Notes under the pieces: model-generated
Told to the model about the DNA's origin: nothing
Databases searched by the model: none
The model's input: only the letters and a program-made list of their open reading frames with translations
Translations under genes and position numbers: made by a program
Shown: in pieces, positions 4,846 through 5,363 of the stretch
How the letters are laid out: each line of letters starts with the position of its first letter
Numbering within the stretch: the first letter of the stretch is position 1
Origin: Anaerolineales bacterium
GTDB lineage: Bacteria; Chloroflexota; Anaerolineae; Promineifilales; Promineifilaceae
Direction of reading: 5' to 3'
Assembly (NCBI GenBank): GCA_020432595.1
Contig: JAGQGA010000405.1
Span: 1-5,363, forward strand
Length of the DNA stretch: 5,363 bases

Positions 4846-5363
4846 ATGGACTTCACCGCCATTGAAAACAGGTTTCAGCCGGACGCACAGCAAAAATGTG
4901 CTGTGGGGGAGCGGGGCATGGTGGCATCGGCTTACCCGGAGGCCACAGCGGCCGGGGTAGCTTTACTGCAAGCGGGGGGCAATGCCGTGGACGCAGCCTG
5001 CGGCGTGGCGCTGGCGTTGGGCGTGTGCGAACCACAGGCCAGCGGCATTGGCGGCCAAAGCGTGGCGATTTTGCATTTTAACGGCCGTTCCTTTGGCGTA
5101 GATGGCTCCTCCCGCGCCCCTTCACTGGCGCACCTTAGCCGCTACCGCGACGGCGAAAACCTGGTCGGCCACCGCGCCGTGGCCGTTCCCAGCACCGTCG
5201 CCACGCTGGGGTACTTGAATGAACATTACGGCCGTTTACCCTGGGCACAAATCGTCCAGCCCGCCATTGACCTGGCGCAAAGCGGCTATCGGCTGCGCCC
5301 GCTCCAGCGCAGCCTGCTGGCCGCAAGCCAGGCCGAACTCCTTGCCATGCCCGATGGCTCGGC
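4846..5363 (+). CDS. Gamma-glutamyltransferase-family protein, N-terminal part
   Basis: An open frame runs from ATG at 4846 off the right edge (172 full codons). Residues from about 25 to 75 read GMVASAYPEAT, then LQAGGNAVDAACGVALALG, then EPQASGIGGQ. This is the hallmark opening of the gamma-glutamyltransferase Ntn-hydrolase family, which cleaves or transfers the gamma-glutamyl group of glutathione and related amides after self-cleavage into two subunits. Arg90 in DGSSRAP fits the conserved arginine that grips the substrate carboxylate. The self-cleavage Thr and small subunit lie beyond the window, so activity cannot be judged. The first 24 residues are polar with no signal peptide, unlike secreted or periplasmic members such as the E. 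coli enzyme; a cytoplasmic protein is implied. Two palindromes (5080 and 5228) are read as Asn-Gly-Arg and Tyr-Gly-Arg. The gene is divergent from the methyltransferase unit. Confidence 0.9.
   Translation, partial: MDFTAIENRFQPDAQQKCAVGERGMVASAYPEATAAGVALLQAGGNAVDAACGVALALGVCEPQASGIGGQSVAILHFNGRSFGVDGSSRAPSLAHLSRYRDGENLVGHRAVAVPSTVATLGYLNEHYGRLPWAQIVQPAIDLAQSGYRLRPLQRSLLAASQAELLAMPDGS

Larger units (their letters stand above)
495..5235. repeat. Highly iterated palindrome AACGGCCGTT, 12 core copies
   Basis: Full 10-mers begin at 495, 2189, 2569, 2599, 2752, 3157, 3844, 3965, 4457 and 5080. The 8-bp core ACGGCCGT with T in front begins at 1257 and 5228. With equal base use, about 0.005 full copies would be expected by chance in this length. 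Every copy is within a coding region. Several extend to AAACGGCCGTTT or further. The style is like the HIP1 octamer of cyanobacteria, but the sequence is different. Confidence 0.95.

Noticed and set aside
4718..4960. Plus-strand frame of 80 codons crossing the palindromic element and the start of the gamma-glutamyltransferase gene
   Set aside because: It has no ribosome binding site, overlaps a clear gene start in another frame and is made largely of repeat DNA.

Overview
This 5.36-kb window looks like chromosomal DNA of a moderately GC-rich bacterium. It holds five protein genes: three complete and two cut by the window edges. Its most striking feature is not a gene. The perfect palindrome AACGGCCGTT occurs ten times and its core ACGGCCGT twelve times, where chance predicts far less than one of each. 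From memory, abundant copies of this kind of palindrome are a habit of some Chloroflexota (Anaerolineae-type) genomes. I therefore lean toward that phylum, but this is recollection and not something the window proves.

Layout. On the minus strand, 866 down to 1 holds the first 288 codons of an unrecognised, helix-rich conserved hypothetical protein. A 266-bp divergent spacer (867-1132) follows. It carries an inverted pair of degenerate 7-bp repeat runs, a possible -10 box, a 16-bp dyad and a strong Shine-Dalgarno sequence. On the plus strand, 1133-2632 encodes a PLP-dependent class V aminotransferase-fold protein resembling the NifS-like domain of molybdenum cofactor sulfurases. It converges on a minus-strand pair, and the two stop codons share the tetranucleotide TTAA (2629-2632). 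The pair is a SAM-dependent methyltransferase (4489 down to 3839) followed by a family 1 (UGT/RhlB-like) glycosyltransferase (3876 down to 2629). They overlap by 38 bp and sit behind a good sigma70-type promoter (4523-4552). The 4490-4845 spacer also contains an 87-bp imperfect palindrome nested inside a wider 17-bp inverted repeat. From 4846 to the right edge runs the N-terminal third of a gamma-glutamyltransferase-family protein with no visible signal peptide.

How the genes work together. The methyltransferase and glycosyltransferase are very probably one transcription unit with coupled translation, suggesting a two-step decoration (methylation and glycosylation) of a lipid or small molecule. 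The acceptor cannot be read from sequence. The class V enzyme, the hypothetical protein and the gamma-glutamyltransferase are separately transcribed and show no obvious pathway link. All twelve palindrome copies lie inside coding sequence. They are read as Thr-Ala-Val or (Asn/Tyr)-Gly-Arg and never in the third frame. No tRNA, rRNA, CRISPR array or transposase gene was seen.
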